From Shewanella litorisediminis (GTDB taxonomy: Bacteria; Pseudomonadota; Gammaproteobacteria; Enterobacterales; Shewanellaceae): a stretch of DNA of 64,000 bases. The notes beneath the pieces were generated by a model. That model made no database searches. It was not told where the DNA came from and worked only from the letters and a program-made list of their open reading frames with translations. Shown here piece by piece: positions 30,601 to 40,471 of the stretch; the first letter of the stretch is position 1; each line of letters begins with the position of its first letter. A program made the translations under genes and the position numbers. The stretch is from positions 2,294,501 through 2,358,500 of the forward strand of contig NZ_CP069213.1 of the NCBI RefSeq assembly GCF_016834455.1, given 5' to 3'.

Positions 30601-31491
30601 ATGCAAGACAGATTTGTCCGCCGGATTAACGAATTACCCAAGGCTCTGGCCGATGCGCTTATCCCTATGCTGGGAGAGCAGTTCTGCGGTCATTTGGACG
30701 CCCTGCAGGTAAAGAATCTTTGCGATATCTCAGGCCTCGACAGTCATGGGCTGGGACTCGCTCTGCTGCCTGTTGCAGCGGCGCTTGCGAAACCACCGGT
30801 GAGTGACTTCTACGTGGGCGCCATTGCCGTGGGCAGCGGTGGTGATTTTTACATGGGCGGCAATCTCGAGCTTCAGGGCGAAGCCCTGTTCCACTCTGTT
30901 CACGCCGAACAAAGTGCCATCAGCCATGCCTGGCTTTCAGGCGAGACCCAAATAAGCGACATCATAGTCAACGCCAGCCCCTGTGGGCACTGCCGCCAGT
31001 TTATGAATGAGCTTGTTGAAGGACAGGCGATCCGCATTCACCTGCCCGGACAAGACACAGCGCCATTGAACCACTATCTGCCCTATGCCTTTGGTCCAGC
31101 GGATTTGAATATCAGTACGCCGTTGCTGACCAAGCAACAAACCGAGCTTGAACTCGAAAGCGACGATCCCTTGCTGATAGAAGCGCTTGATCATGCAGGT
31201 TTATCTTACGCGCCTTACAGCCAGTGCCACGCCGCTGTTGTGCTTCAAACAGCTGATGGCGCAAGCTTCTGCGGCCGCTACGCCGAAAATGCCGCGTTCA
31301 ACCCATCCATGTTGCCAATGCAAATGGCCTTGTCGGCCCTTGTCAGACACAACAGAGATTTCAGCGATATCAAGCGCGCCGTGCTGCTGGAGTCCTCACT
31401 GGGTAAGATTTCCCTGGTGGGCGCCACCATGGATGCCCTCCATGCTGTTGTGGCAGTTGAGCTCGAACACTTGGTGGTGGACCCGGTATAA
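30601..31491 (+). CDS. cdd: Cytidine deaminase
   Basis: Cdd deaminates cytidine and deoxycytidine for pyrimidine salvage. The 296-residue protein is the large dimeric form found in E. coli. The N-terminal domain carries the zinc site [11 protein letters not shown] and [15 protein letters not shown], with the catalytic Glu in HAE. The C-terminal domain is a non-catalytic copy of the fold ([22 protein letters not shown]). AAGGAAA precedes the ATG. A terminator follows. Confidence 0.96.
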   Translation: MQDRFVRRINELPKALADALIPMLGEQFCGHLDALQVKNLCDISGLDSHGLGLALLPVAAALAKPPVSDFYVGAIAVGSGGDFYMGGNLELQGEALFHSVHAEQSAISHAWLSGETQISDIIVNASPCGHCRQFMNELVEGQAIRIHLPGQDTAPLNHYLPYAFGPADLNISTPLLTKQQTELELESDDPLLIEALDHAGLSYAPYSQCHAAVVLQTADGASFCGRYAENAAFNPSMLPMQMALSALVRHNRDFSDIKRAVLLESSLGKISLVGATMDALHAVVAVELEHLVVDPV

Positions 31492-31512
31492 ACCTGGTTC
31501 AATCGCTGTGAA

Positions 31513-31535
31513 AAAGCCCGCATTAAGCGGGCTTT
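31513..31535 (+). terminator. Terminator of cdd
   Basis: AAAGCCCGC pairs with GCGGGCTTT around an ATTAA loop, followed by T-rich sequence. Confidence 0.82.
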
Positions 31536-31593
31536 CTGTTTTATCCGGTAAGGCTACTTCACTGAACTAACTGACGGTGGATTAAACCTCGAT

Positions 31594-32469
31594 TTATTTT
31601 CGGCTTTTTTCCAGCCTCGCCATCAGGCTTGAGGTATCCCAGCGGTTGCCACCCATGCCCTGCACTTCTGAGTAGAACTGATCCACCAGGGCCGTCAGCG
31701 GCAGATGTGAGCCATTGCGGCGGGCTTCTTCAAGGGCAATACCCAAATCTTTGCGCATCCAGTCAATGGCAAAGCCAAAGTTGTACTCGCCAGCCCACAT
31801 GGACTTGTAGCGGTTTTCCATCTGCCAGCTTTGGGCGGCCCCTTTGCTGATGACTTCAACCACTTTTTCGCCATCAAGGCCGGCGCTGCGGGCAAAATGC
31901 AGTGCTTCGGCAAGCCCCTGCACCACACCGGCGATACAAATTTGGTTCACCATCTTGGTGAGCTGACCGGCACCAGTTTCGCCCAGCCGCTCGGCGCAGC
32001 GGGCATAGCTCATGATGACGTCTTTTACCTGATTAAACACAGCTTCGTCACCGCCTGCCATCACAGTCAGTACGCCGTTTTCGGCGCCAGCCTGGCCACC
32101 TGATACGGGCGCATCAATAAAGCCGAAACCTTGAGCGCTCAGTGCTGCACCAATCTCACGGGCGATGTCAGCAGAAGCCGTAGTGTGGTCAACCAGCACG
32201 GCACCGGCCTTAAGGCCGTGGATGACACCGTCATCACCGAGCACAACCAGGTGCAAATCTTTATCGTTGCCCACGCAGGTAAATACGATGTCCTGATCCT
32301 CAGCCGCGAGCTTTGGTGTCGCCGCCATGGCGCCGCCAAACTGCTTCACCCAGGCTTCAGCCTTGGCGGTTGTGCGGTTATACACAGTCACCTGGTGACC
32401 GGCCTTAACCAAATGTCCGGCCATGGGATATCCCATCACCCCCAGTCCGAGAAATGCCACTTTTGCCAT
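31594..32469 (-). CDS. Beta-hydroxyacid dehydrogenase (3-hydroxyisobutyrate dehydrogenase-like)
   Basis: The 291-residue NAD(P)-dependent enzyme has the N-terminal Rossmann motif FLGLGVMGYPMAGHL, the substrate-binding segment DAPVSGGQAGAENG, and the catalytic Lys in GAGQLTKMVNQ. This is the family of 3-hydroxyisobutyrate, tartronate semialdehyde and related dehydrogenases. Asn-Arg-Thr after the first beta-hairpin suggests NADP preference, but weakly. It lies 24 bases downstream of an FGGY kinase gene and probably shares its transcript. The substrate is not determined. Confidence 0.82.
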   Translation of the reverse strand: MAKVAFLGLGVMGYPMAGHLVKAGHQVTVYNRTTAKAEAWVKQFGGAMAATPKLAAEDQDIVFTCVGNDKDLHLVVLGDDGVIHGLKAGAVLVDHTTASADIAREIGAALSAQGFGFIDAPVSGGQAGAENGVLTVMAGGDEAVFNQVKDVIMSYARCAERLGETGAGQLTKMVNQICIAGVVQGLAEALHFARSAGLDGEKVVEVISKGAAQSWQMENRYKSMWAGEYNFGFAIDWMRKDLGIALEEARRNGSHLPLTALVDQFYSEVQGMGGNRWDTSSLMARLEKSRK

Positions 32470-32493
32470 TGTTCTTCCTTTCGTGTCTCGCGC

Positions 32494-34032
32494 TCAGCGT
32501 GTTTTGAATAATGATTTTACTGCCGGGTACAGGCGTTGATGTCGCTTCGACAATTGCAGATAGCGCGCGACATTGGCGGGCTCAGGCTCAAAACGACCGG
32601 CCGATTTTGCCATATTTTGCCTGGCGCTGGCGAGGTTTGGATAGTCGCCCATGGCAACGGCGGCGCACATGGCCGCGCCCAAGCCTGAGCCTTCCCGCAC
32701 GGTTAAACGCTCTGTGGGGCAATTAAAGATATCGGCGGCAAGCTGCATCACCAGATCCGACTGGCTGCCACCGCCGCTCACCCTAATAACTTTTATCGGC
32801 ATTCCCGCCTTTGCCACGAGCCGCCTGCTACCGCGCTCAAGGGTCATGAGCACCCCTTCAATCAAGGCACGGTAGAGGTGAGCCCGGGTGTGCTCCGGAC
32901 GAAAACCTGCCACTATGCCGCTGGCTTCGGGGCCGGGGTAAATTACCCCCTGGGCCCAATAGGGGCAAAGCATTAACCCATCTGCACCGGCAGGGATGTC
33001 GGCGATAGCTTTCATCACATAGGCTTCAGGACTGAGCCCCAAGGCTTTGGCCTCCGCTTTATCGCTGGCACCAAATTCATCCAGCGCCCACGACAGTAAC
33101 CAAAAACCGCGCTCAAGCTGCACCTCGGGCATAAAACTACCCGATTCGAGCCCCGGGAAAGCCGGCGCATAGCGAAACACTTCAAAATACCGCTTAGAGC
33201 CCAATGTCACTGTCGCGGCGCTGCCAAGGCTCAATGAGAGCACGCCGGACTCGCCAGCCCCATTGGCATAGGCTTCACAGGCCTTGTCCGCCCCGGCACT
33301 GACCAGCGCGGTGCTAGGCTTAAGGCCGGTAAGCTCGGCAAAACCTTCTGTGATAGTGCCGATGTGCCTTGCAGCATCAATGAGTGGCAGCATCTGCGAT
33401 GGTCTGCAACCAAGGGCTTGCCAACGCCAGCTGCTGGGCGAGGCAAAGGTGTGCTTTCGGTAGTCAAAGGGCAGATAGGCCACCTGAGACGCGGTCGAGT
33501 CCTGCAATGTTCCGCCCAAGCGGCTCAGCAGATAACCACTCAGGAGACCAATTTTGTCAGAACTATCAACTTTGCCGGGAGAAAGCTCACGGATCAGATT
33601 AACTTTGGCGGCCCGGCGCAAATACTCGATGCGCCCTGTCATACCGCTTACCCAAAAGCCGAGCCGATAAAACCAGCTCATAGGCGACAGCATCCCTTCC
33701 ACCATGCGTCTGTCAGACCACATAAACACATCCGATTTGGCCTTGCCGCGATTATCCATCAGCAGGGTGCAGGCCCTTTGGGTGCTGAGGGTGACGGCAA
33801 CAATTTGCTCTGGACTCAAGCCGTGTTCAGCAAAGAGCTTGCGACAGGCAACCACCAATTGGCCGTAGCAGTAATCACCGTCCTGCACTGCGGCTTTAGC
33901 GCCCTGCCCGGTTTTACAGTTCTCATTGGGAACAGACGCTGAGGCAATGGAATTACCACAACGGTCAAACACCAGAGCGCGGGTGCTTTGGGTACCATAA
34001 TCAAGGGCGAGGTAATAGGCGGTTTGAGACAT
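32494..34032 (-). CDS. FGGY-family carbohydrate kinase
   Basis: The 512-residue enzyme belongs to the FGGY sugar kinases of the actin-like ATPase fold. LALDYGTQSTRALVFD is the N-terminal phosphate-binding loop. SAGADKACEAYANGAGESG and VSGGGSQSDLVMQLAADIF contain the second nucleotide-binding motifs. The catalytic Asp is probably that in GADKACE. The specificity loop does not identify the sugar. It is paired with the downstream dehydrogenase, a combination seen in polyol or sugar-acid catabolism, but no transporter or regulator is adjacent. Confidence 0.8.
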   Translation of the reverse strand: MSQTAYYLALDYGTQSTRALVFDRCGNSIASASVPNENCKTGQGAKAAVQDGDYCYGQLVVACRKLFAEHGLSPEQIVAVTLSTQRACTLLMDNRGKAKSDVFMWSDRRMVEGMLSPMSWFYRLGFWVSGMTGRIEYLRRAAKVNLIRELSPGKVDSSDKIGLLSGYLLSRLGGTLQDSTASQVAYLPFDYRKHTFASPSSWRWQALGCRPSQMLPLIDAARHIGTITEGFAELTGLKPSTALVSAGADKACEAYANGAGESGVLSLSLGSAATVTLGSKRYFEVFRYAPAFPGLESGSFMPEVQLERGFWLLSWALDEFGASDKAEAKALGLSPEAYVMKAIADIPAGADGLMLCPYWAQGVIYPGPEASGIVAGFRPEHTRAHLYRALIEGVLMTLERGSRRLVAKAGMPIKVIRVSGGGSQSDLVMQLAADIFNCPTERLTVREGSGLGAAMCAAVAMGDYPNLASARQNMAKSAGRFEPEPANVARYLQLSKRHQRLYPAVKSLFKTR

Positions 34033-34121
34033 AAGTGCTGTGCCCTTTTGCGGGCATATGGTTGATTTTATGAGTGGCCTGAACGCGAGCGTTCGTACTC
34101 AGGCCACGAGACAGGCAAACT

Positions 34122-34601
34122 TCAGGGCGTAACGTGAGCCGCCATTTCGGTACCGATTTTCTTACGCATTTCCATTAGCCTTATCGCCGATTCGCGAAGC
34201 GCCTTATCTTCTTCACTTTGTGGGATCCACTCAGGCACAGGTGTTGGGTTACCGGCATCATCCACCGCCACCATGATCACAATGCAGTGAGTCGTAAGCT
34301 GACGCTCAGAGACCTTGGGGTCCCCTGCCCGCACATCAATCCCTATGTGCATTGAGCTGTTGCCGGTGTATATCACCTTGGCGCTGACCTCAACAATATT
34401 GCCCACATGGATGGGTTTGACGAAGCGAATGCCACCGGCGTAGGCCGTAATGCAATATTTGCCGCTCCACCCTGCGGCGCAGGCGTAAGCGGCAAGGTCA
34501 ATCCACTTCATCACGGCGCCGCCGTGAACCTTACCACCGAAATTTACATCGGCTGGCTCTGCGAGAAAACGTAAGGTCAGGTGCCTGTCTTGTCCGGCCA
34601 T
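34122..34601 (-). CDS. Acyl-CoA thioesterase, hotdog fold
   Basis: The 159-residue cytosolic protein resembles the YciA/BACH acyl-CoA thioesterases that hydrolyse acyl-CoA to free acid and CoA. DVNFGGKVHGGAVMKWIDLA carries the catalytic Asn/Asp-like positions of the hotdog helix, and GIRFVKPIHVGNIVEVSAKV forms the conserved strand. The C-terminal tail ESAIRLMEMRKKI is helical. Chain-length preference cannot be read from sequence. It stands upstream of, and in the same direction as, the FGGY kinase gene, 90 bases away. Confidence 0.82.
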   Translation of the reverse strand: MAGQDRHLTLRFLAEPADVNFGGKVHGGAVMKWIDLAAYACAAGWSGKYCITAYAGGIRFVKPIHVGNIVEVSAKVIYTGNSSMHIGIDVRAGDPKVSERQLTTHCIVIMVAVDDAGNPTPVPEWIPQSEEDKALRESAIRLMEMRKKIGTEMAAHVTP

Positions 34602-34677
34602 TGTGTAACCCTATCTTGTTAAAGTGATTTAAGCTTACGCCAAAAGCGTGAGCGCGTGAATGCACCCGGAAAAAGAA

Positions 34678-34708
34678 AAGGCGCCAGAACAAATAGTCAT
34701 GGCGCCTT
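34678..34708 (-). terminator. Terminator of fabF
   Basis: AAGGCGCCA pairs with TGGCGCCTT around a 13-base loop. On the minus strand the stem is followed by TTCTTTTTCC. It lies 25 bases after the fabF stop. Confidence 0.7.
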
Positions 34709-34732
34709 AATCGGGCAGTCAAAGTACCCGGG

Positions 34733-35971
34733 TCACATCTTTTTCAGCAGCAATGAGCCGTTGGTACCACCAAAGCCGAACGAGTTACACAGGGCATACT
34801 CGAAGCTGGTCTGACGGGCTTCGTGGGGCACGAAATCGAGATCGCAGCCTTCATCCGGGTTATCCAGGTTGATGGTAGGCGGTACGGCACCGTCTTTGAG
34901 CGCCAGAATGGTGAAAATGGCTTCAACTGCACCGGCAGCGCCAAGCAGGTGGCCTGTCATCGACTTGGTGGAGCTCACCATCAGCTTGTAGGCGTGATCA
35001 CCAAATACCGACTTCACCGCAGCCGCTTCGGCCTTGTCGCCGGCAGGTGTCGAGGTGCCGTGGGCATTGATGTAGCCAATGGACTCCAGCGCCAGACCAC
35101 TGTCTTTCAGGGCGTTGGTCATGGCAAGCGCCGCACCGGCGCCATCTTCCGGGGGTGACGTCATGTGGAAAGCATCACCACTCATACCAAAACCAACCAG
35201 TTCGGCGTAAATCTTGGCGCCACGGGCCTTGGCATGCTCGTACTCTTCCATCACCAGCACACCGGCGCCGTCACCAATTACAAAGCCATCTCGGTCACGA
35301 TCCCATGGGCGGCTGGCCGCTTGTGGGTCGTCGTTACGGGTCGACAGTGCCTTGGCGGCGTTGAAACCACCCACTCCCAGCGGACAGGTCACGTCTTCGG
35401 CACCACCGGCAACCATCACGTCTGCATCACCGTAAGCGATGGTACGTGCGGCAAAACCGATATTGTGCACGCCTGTGGTACAGGCGGTGGTCACGGCGAA
35501 GTTGGGGCCGCGCATGCCGTACATGATAGAGAGGTGGCCGGCAATCATGTTGATGATGGTGCTGGGTACGAAGAAGGGAGAAATCTTACGTGGGCCACCG
35601 GCCATGAGCGCCGAATGCCCTGCTTCAATCAGCCACATACCGCCCATACCGGCACCGATTGCTGTACCGACGCGGGTGGGATCTTCTTTGTCCATCTCCA
35701 GACCCGAATCACGGAGAGCCTGAATACCAGCGGCCATGCCGTACTGGATAAAGAGGTCCATCTTACGGGCATCTTTTTTGGACAGATATTGCTCAACGTC
35801 AAAATCTTTTACCGACGCGCTGAAGCGGGTCGCAAATTCACTGGCGTCAAATTTGGTGATGGGAGCCACACCACTCTGACCGGCGAGCAGCGCCTTCCAG
35901 GTGGAATCAACATCATTACCGACCGGGGTTACCAGTCCCAGACCGGTTATCACTACGCGACGTTTTGTCAC
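34733..35971 (-). CDS. fabF: 3-oxoacyl-ACP synthase II
   Basis: FabF condenses malonyl-ACP with acyl-ACP in the elongation cycle and controls temperature-dependent unsaturation in E. coli. The catalytic triad is visible: Cys in [12 protein letters not shown], His in [14 protein letters not shown], and His in [14 protein letters not shown]. The GTG at 35971 ([10 protein letters not shown], 412 residues) is preferred to the GTG nine bases upstream because AAAAGG then sits at a proper distance, and the length matches E. coli. A strong hairpin separates it from acpP, so read-through or a separate promoter must supply its mRNA. Confidence 0.95.
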   Translation of the reverse strand: MTKRRVVITGLGLVTPVGNDVDSTWKALLAGQSGVAPITKFDASEFATRFSASVKDFDVEQYLSKKDARKMDLFIQYGMAAGIQALRDSGLEMDKEDPTRVGTAIGAGMGGMWLIEAGHSALMAGGPRKISPFFVPSTIINMIAGHLSIMYGMRGPNFAVTTACTTGVHNIGFAARTIAYGDADVMVAGGAEDVTCPLGVGGFNAAKALSTRNDDPQAASRPWDRDRDGFVIGDGAGVLVMEEYEHAKARGAKIYAELVGFGMSGDAFHMTSPPEDGAGAALAMTNALKDSGLALESIGYINAHGTSTPAGDKAEAAAVKSVFGDHAYKLMVSSTKSMTGHLLGAAGAVEAIFTILALKDGAVPPTINLDNPDEGCDLDFVPHEARQTSFEYALCNSFGFGGTNGSLLLKKM

Positions 35972-36089
35972 AGGAGTCACCTTTTATAACTGTATTTGAG
36001 GCCGTAAAGCCCAAATTGCGCCGGATTGTGCCTGATAGCAACGAAAATGAAGGCTGGTACAACCAGCGGGAAATTCCGGCGCCCAAACA

Positions 36090-36120
36090 AAAACAGGCGG
36101 CCTAATTAGCCGCCTGTTTT
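36090..36120 (-). terminator. Hairpin terminator between acpP and fabF
   Basis: AAAACAGGCGGC pairs with GCCGCCTGTTTT around a seven-base loop. Minus-strand sequence continues as TTTTTGTTTGG-like DNA. It lies 14 bases after the acpP stop. It probably ends most acpP transcripts, which are needed in excess over fabF. Confidence 0.85.
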
Positions 36121-36133
36121 CTGGAATTCAGTA

Positions 36134-36367
36134 TTACTGATTCTTGGAAACGTAGTCGATCGCTGCCTGAACAGTGGTGATCTTCTCAGCTTCTTCATCA
36201 GGGATCTCGGTGTCAAACTCTTCTTCCAGAGCCATTACCAACTCAACAGTGTCCAGAGAATCGGCACCCAGATCGTCTACGAAAGAGGCAGATGGTTTAA
36301 CGTCTTCTTCTTTAACGCCCAGTTGCTCAACGATGATTTTCTTTACACGTTCTTCGATGTTGCTCAT
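36134..36367 (-). CDS. acpP: Acyl carrier protein
   Basis: The 77-residue acidic four-helix protein carries growing acyl chains on a phosphopantetheine attached to the Ser of [20 protein letters not shown]. The sequence is nearly canonical ([18 protein letters not shown] at the start). AGGAAAG precedes the ATG. It has its own promoter and an adjacent palindrome, and a terminator follows, which fits its need for high expression. Confidence 0.98.
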   Translation of the reverse strand: MSNIEERVKKIIVEQLGVKEEDVKPSASFVDDLGADSLDTVELVMALEEEFDTEIPDEEAEKITTVQAAIDYVSKNQ

Positions 36368-36414
36368 TAGTTTTCTTTCCTATTCAAATTACGCACTTGC
36401 GTAAGATTGCGAGT

Positions 36415-36442
36415 AGTTTATTCGATCTGGCTGACATTGCAA
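36415..36442 (-). promoter_or_regulatory. Promoter of acpP
   Basis: On the minus strand TTGCAA (36442-36437) and TAAACT (36420-36415) are 16 bases apart. Transcription from about 36408 would give a leader of about 40 bases. The -35 lies 7 bp downstream of a palindrome. Confidence 0.5.
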
Positions 36443-36449
36443 GTCCCGA

Positions 36450-36470
36450 TTTTGTGGTCTAACCACAAAA
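36450..36470. promoter_or_regulatory. Palindromic operator upstream of acpP, FadR/GntR-like core
   Basis: TTTTGTGGT and ACCACAAAA form a perfect 9-bp inverted repeat around CTA. The core TGGT-N3-ACCA has the same spacing as the FadR half-sites known in E. coli. Its centre is about 52 bp upstream of the predicted acpP start, where FadR activates fabA. No U-tract follows, so it is unlikely to be a terminator. Confidence 0.5.
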
Positions 36471-36525
36471 CCAAATCTTATCAGCAGCTAACTACCCAAA
36501 CGCGACAGTTCCCTGCCATTCGCCC

Positions 36526-37272
36526 TTAAACCATGTACATTCCGCCGTTTACATGCAGGGTTTCACCCGTGATGTAAGCGGCGGCGTCCGAGGCCAAGAA
36601 TAGGACAGCATTGGCAATTTCCTGCGCCTGTCCCAATCTTTCCATCGGCACCTGCGACATGATGCCTTGCTGCTGCTCAGGCGTCAGCTCGTCGGTCATG
36701 TCAGTCTGGATAAATCCAGGAGCAATAGCATTAACCGTAATTTGACGAGATGCAACCTCTCTGGCGAGAGATTTTGTAAATCCAATCAAACCGGCTTTTG
36801 CTGCTGAGTAGTTTACCTGACCGGCGTTGCCCATGGTGCCAACCACTGAACCAATGTTGATAATGCGGCCATGACGCTTTTTCATCATGCTGCGCATTAC
36901 CGGCTTGGACAGACGGTACAGCGACGTGAGGTTGGTATCGATGATCTCTTCCCACTCTTCGTCTTTCATACGCATCAGCAGGTTGTCACGGGTAATACCG
37001 GCATTGTTGACCAGAATATCAACATCCCCTGCTTTTTCTTTGATCGCGGTAAACATTTCGGCAACGGATTCGCTGCTGGTGACATTAAGTACCAGACCAA
37101 ACCCCTTGTCGCCCAGGTAATCAGAAATGGCTTGTGCGCCCTTTTCACTGGTGGCAGTACCCACTACAGTGGCGCCGGCATCGGCCAGCGTCAGGGCAAT
37201 GGCTTTACCAATACCGCGACTGGCACCGGTAACCAGGGCTATCTTGCCGGTCAGATCCAAAGATACAGACAT
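36526..37272 (-). CDS. fabG: 3-oxoacyl-ACP reductase
   Basis: FabG reduces 3-oxoacyl-ACP with NADPH. The 248-residue short-chain dehydrogenase has the cofactor motif TGASRGIGKAIA, NNAGITRDNLLMRM, and the active-site Ser-Tyr-Lys in GSVVGTMGNAGQVNYSAAKAG. It ends ITGETLHVNGGMYMV, as FabG does. It is 11 bases downstream of fabD and upstream of acpP. Confidence 0.97.
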   Translation of the reverse strand: MSVSLDLTGKIALVTGASRGIGKAIALTLADAGATVVGTATSEKGAQAISDYLGDKGFGLVLNVTSSESVAEMFTAIKEKAGDVDILVNNAGITRDNLLMRMKDEEWEEIIDTNLTSLYRLSKPVMRSMMKKRHGRIINIGSVVGTMGNAGQVNYSAAKAGLIGFTKSLAREVASRQITVNAIAPGFIQTDMTDELTPEQQQGIMSQVPMERLGQAQEIANAVLFLASDAAAYITGETLHVNGGMYMV

Positions 37273-37283
37273 GGAAAACTCCT

Positions 37284-38210
37284 TTATTCGGTCAGCGCAG
37301 CAAAGCTTGCTACGTCGTTAACCGCTTGTGCAGAAACAGATTTGTTAATGCGCTTGGCCAGACCGGTCAACACTTTACCGGGACCGCACTCAACCAGATG
37401 GGTGATACCCTCAGCGGCCATGGCTTCCACAGTTTCGGTCCAGCGCACCGGGCAATACAGCTGACGCACGAGGGCATCACGGATGGCGTTTATATCACTT
37501 GGCGCCTGAACATCCACGTTATTGATAACCGGAATGGCAGGTGCGCTGAATTCGATTGCGGCCAGGGCTTCGGCGAGCTTATCGGCTGCGCCTTTCATCA
37601 AACTGCAGTGGGATGGCACGCTGACTGGCAGCGCCACCGCCATCTTGGCACCGGCGGCCTTACAGGCGGCAGCGGCGCGCTCAACGGCGTCTTTGTTACC
37701 GGCAATCACCACCTGGCCTGGGCTGTTGAAGTTAACCGGGCTCACTACTTCGCCTTCGGCAGACTCTTCACAGGCCTTGGCGATGGCGTCGTTATCCAGG
37801 CCAATGATGGCGTACATGGCGCCAGTGCCTTCCGGTACCGCGGCCTGCATCAGTTGACCACGAAGCTCGACCAGCTTTACGGCATCAGCAAATTGAATCA
37901 CACCGGCGCATACCAGCGCTGAGTATTCACCCAGGCTGTGCCCTGCGAGCACCGCAGGCTGCGGCTTGCCGCTGGCCTGATAGGCACGCCAAATCGCGAC
38001 GCTGGCGGTCAGCAGTGCAGGTTGGGTCTTCTGGGTTTGATTAAGCTGCTCGGCGGGGCCATCCTGCACCAGCGCCCACAGGTCATAGCCAAGCGCGGCA
38101 CTCGCCTCAGCAAAAGTTTCAGTTACCACAGGAAACTCGGCAGCGAGATCGGCCAACATGCCCACGGCCTGCGAGCCCTGCCCTGGAAATACAAAGGCAA
38201 ATTTATCCAT
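37284..38210 (-). CDS. fabD: Malonyl-CoA:ACP transacylase
   Basis: FabD loads malonyl groups onto ACP. The 308-residue enzyme starts FAFVFPGQGSQAVGML and has the nucleophile Ser in AGHSLGEYSALVCAG, the active-site Arg-containing VELRGQLMQ, and His in VPSHCSLM. Length is normal. It sits between fabH and fabG on the same strand. Confidence 0.97.
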   Translation of the reverse strand: MDKFAFVFPGQGSQAVGMLADLAAEFPVVTETFAEASAALGYDLWALVQDGPAEQLNQTQKTQPALLTASVAIWRAYQASGKPQPAVLAGHSLGEYSALVCAGVIQFADAVKLVELRGQLMQAAVPEGTGAMYAIIGLDNDAIAKACEESAEGEVVSPVNFNSPGQVVIAGNKDAVERAAAACKAAGAKMAVALPVSVPSHCSLMKGAADKLAEALAAIEFSAPAIPVINNVDVQAPSDINAIRDALVRQLYCPVRWTETVEAMAAEGITHLVECGPGKVLTGLAKRINKSVSAQAVNDVASFAALTE

Positions 38211-38267
38211 TGTTATTAAACCTTTTTGAGTAAAAGCGTAAAAAGCCTAGCAGAATTCCGCAGGGAA

Positions 38268-39227
38268 TTAGAAGCGCACCAGCGCACTGCCCCAGGCAAA
38301 ACCGGCGCCAAAGGCCTCAAGCAATAAGAGTTGTCCGCGCTGAATACGGCCATCACGCACCGCTTCATCCAGTGCAATCGGCACAGAGGCCGCTGACGTA
38401 TTGCCGTGCTTGGCCAGTGTCAGCACCACTTTATCCAAGCTCATATCGAGCTTCTTGGCGGTGGCGTTGATAATACGGAAATTCGCCTGATGGGGAACCA
38501 GCCAGTCAATGTCTGACTTCTGCACATTATTGAGGCGCAGGGTTTCTTCCACGACGTGGGACAGCTGAGTCACGGCAACTTTGAATACGTCGTTGCCCTT
38601 CATCTGCATAAAGCCCACGGCTTCTGAAGACTCACCCGTACGTGGCGGGAAAGCACATTTCAGCAGATCGCCCTGACGGCCATCGGCGTAAATATGGGTA
38701 TTGATGATGCCCGGCTCGTCACTGGCGCCGACTACTGCAGCGCCGGCGCCATCGCCAAACAGAATAATGGTGGTACGGTCTTCAGGCTCACACAGGCGAG
38801 ACAGCACATCGGCACCTATGACCAGCACCTTTTTGGCGGCGCCGGTTTTTACGAACTGATCGGCAACCGACAGCGCATAAACGAAACCCGAGCAGGCAGC
38901 CGCCACATCGAAAGCGGGAATAGTGTGCACACCCAAGAGTGCCTGAATTTCACAGGCGGCAGCCGGAAACGCATTGGCCGCACTGGTGGTGCCGCAGATG
39001 ATCATATCCAGCTCTTCAGCCGCAATCCCAGCCATTTCAAGGGCTTTCAAAGCGGCCTGATAACCCATGGTAGACACTGTCTCGTCCATGGCCGCGATGC
39101 GGCGTTCCGAAATGCCTGTGCGTTCAACAATCCACTGGTCACTGGTTTCCACCATTTTTTCCAGATCGAGATTGCTACGCACCTGAGCCGGCAGGTAGCT
39201 GCCAGTTCCAAGAATTTTTGTATGCAT
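38268..39227 (-). CDS. fabH: 3-oxoacyl-ACP synthase III
   Basis: FabH starts fatty acid synthesis by condensing acetyl-CoA with malonyl-ACP. The 319-residue enzyme has the Cys nucleophile in [17 protein letters not shown], His in VPHQANFRI and Asn in [12 protein letters not shown]. It begins [19 protein letters not shown]. It follows plsX by 14 bases in the standard plsX-fabH-fabD-fabG order. Confidence 0.97.
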   Translation of the reverse strand: MHTKILGTGSYLPAQVRSNLDLEKMVETSDQWIVERTGISERRIAAMDETVSTMGYQAALKALEMAGIAAEELDMIICGTTSAANAFPAAACEIQALLGVHTIPAFDVAAACSGFVYALSVADQFVKTGAAKKVLVIGADVLSRLCEPEDRTTIILFGDGAGAAVVGASDEPGIINTHIYADGRQGDLLKCAFPPRTGESSEAVGFMQMKGNDVFKVAVTQLSHVVEETLRLNNVQKSDIDWLVPHQANFRIINATAKKLDMSLDKVVLTLAKHGNTSAASVPIALDEAVRDGRIQRGQLLLLEAFGAGFAWGSALVRF

Positions 39228-39241
39228 AGTTTAAGGAGAAA

Positions 39242-40270
39242 TCAGCTATTGATATCTAAAAGAATCGACTCGAGACGATCTTTAATCATCTCTGGCAGTC
39301 GACGTTTAGCCTCGGTGTAGGCAAGACTAATTGCTTGTATATAGGCGTGTTCGTCTGCATTACCGTGGCTTTTCACTACTACTGCGCGCAATCCTAACAG
39401 ACTTGCTCCGTTATAGTGGTCGGGGTTCATCTGGTTGAGTACTTTCTGAATGCGGGGCGCGAGCAGTCGCGCGAGTAATCGAACCATAAAGCCTTTGGCC
39501 AGGCCTTGTTTTAATTGATGAACCAGCAGTCTGGCAATGCCTTCTGAGGTTTTGAGTGTGATGTTGCCCACAAAGCCGTCACAAACGATGACATCCACTT
39601 TTCCACTGTAGATTTCATCGCCTTCAATAAAGCCGGCGTAGTTGAGCTGAGGGGTGTGAAGCAGTAATTGTGCAGCTTGCTGCACATCGCCGTTGCCCTT
39701 GCATTCTTCGATGCCCACATTCAGCAGCGCGACCTTGGGCTTGGCGACCTTATCAATCGCCTCGCTGAGCACTGAGCCCATCACCGCAAATTGAAACAGG
39801 GTATCGTAGTCGCACTGAATGTTGGCCCCGAGATCCAACAAATAAACGGGTTTGCCATTAATTGCAGGTAAGCTGCTGACCAAAGCGGGCCTATCGACAC
39901 CGGGCAGCATTTTCAGCAACACCTTGGCCATGGCCATCAGCGCGCCGGTATTGCCTGCACTGACACAACCATCAGCTTTACCATCACGGACCTGTTCAAT
40001 AGCCAGTCGCATGGAGCTGTTTTTCGCGTGTCTGAGCGCAGTTGCGGGCTTATCGTCCATACGCACCACTTCTGTGGTATGCACAAGGGTTATCCTGCTG
40101 CGGACGTCTGTCTCGGCAGAGGAAAGATACGGGGCGATTTGAGTCTCGTCACCGACGAGCAGGAGGGAGAGCTTTGGGTGTAGTCTAAGTGCCTGCAGAG
40201 CAGCAGGCACCGTGACTTGGGGGCCGTGATCGCCCCCCATCGCATCTAACGCAAGCGTCAGATTCGTCAT
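39242..40270 (-). CDS. plsX: Phosphate acyltransferase
   Basis: PlsX converts acyl-ACP to acyl-phosphate for phospholipid synthesis. The 342-residue protein begins [20 protein letters not shown] and has [24 protein letters not shown] and [15 protein letters not shown], all family signatures. It is 14 bases downstream of rpmF, the common bacterial arrangement. Confidence 0.96.
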   Translation of the reverse strand: MTNLTLALDAMGGDHGPQVTVPAALQALRLHPKLSLLLVGDETQIAPYLSSAETDVRSRITLVHTTEVVRMDDKPATALRHAKNSSMRLAIEQVRDGKADGCVSAGNTGALMAMAKVLLKMLPGVDRPALVSSLPAINGKPVYLLDLGANIQCDYDTLFQFAVMGSVLSEAIDKVAKPKVALLNVGIEECKGNGDVQQAAQLLLHTPQLNYAGFIEGDEIYSGKVDVIVCDGFVGNITLKTSEGIARLLVHQLKQGLAKGFMVRLLARLLAPRIQKVLNQMNPDHYNGASLLGLRAVVVKSHGNADEHAYIQAISLAYTEAKRRLPEMIKDRLESILLDINS

Positions 40271-40284
40271 AGGAAGGCCAACAA

Positions 40285-40455
40285 TTACTTGTTGATAACC
40301 TTCTTACCACGGTAGTAACCATCAGCGGTCACGTTGTGACGCAGATGCAGTTCACCGCTGGTAGCGTCTACTGACAGCTGAGCAGTGCTCAGAGCGTCAT
40401 GTGAACGGCGCATACCGCGCTTTGAACGAGATTTTTTGTTCTGTTGTACAGCCAT
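40285..40455 (-). CDS. rpmF: 50S ribosomal protein L32
   Basis: This short gene of 56 codons begins [19 protein letters not shown] and ends in [10 protein letters not shown]. It is the standard L32 sequence, one residue shorter than in E. coli. GGAG lies just upstream of the ATG. It is placed between yceD and plsX, the widely conserved order, so ribosome and lipid synthesis are transcribed together. Confidence 0.97.
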   Translation of the reverse strand: MAVQQNKKSRSKRGMRRSHDALSTAQLSVDATSGELHLRHNVTADGYYRGKKVINK

Positions 40456-40471
40456 TTGTCTGTCTCCTGGA

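Noticed and set aside
36450..36470. Palindrome as the terminator of fabG
   Set aside because: No U-tract follows in either direction, and it is placed just upstream of a promoter.
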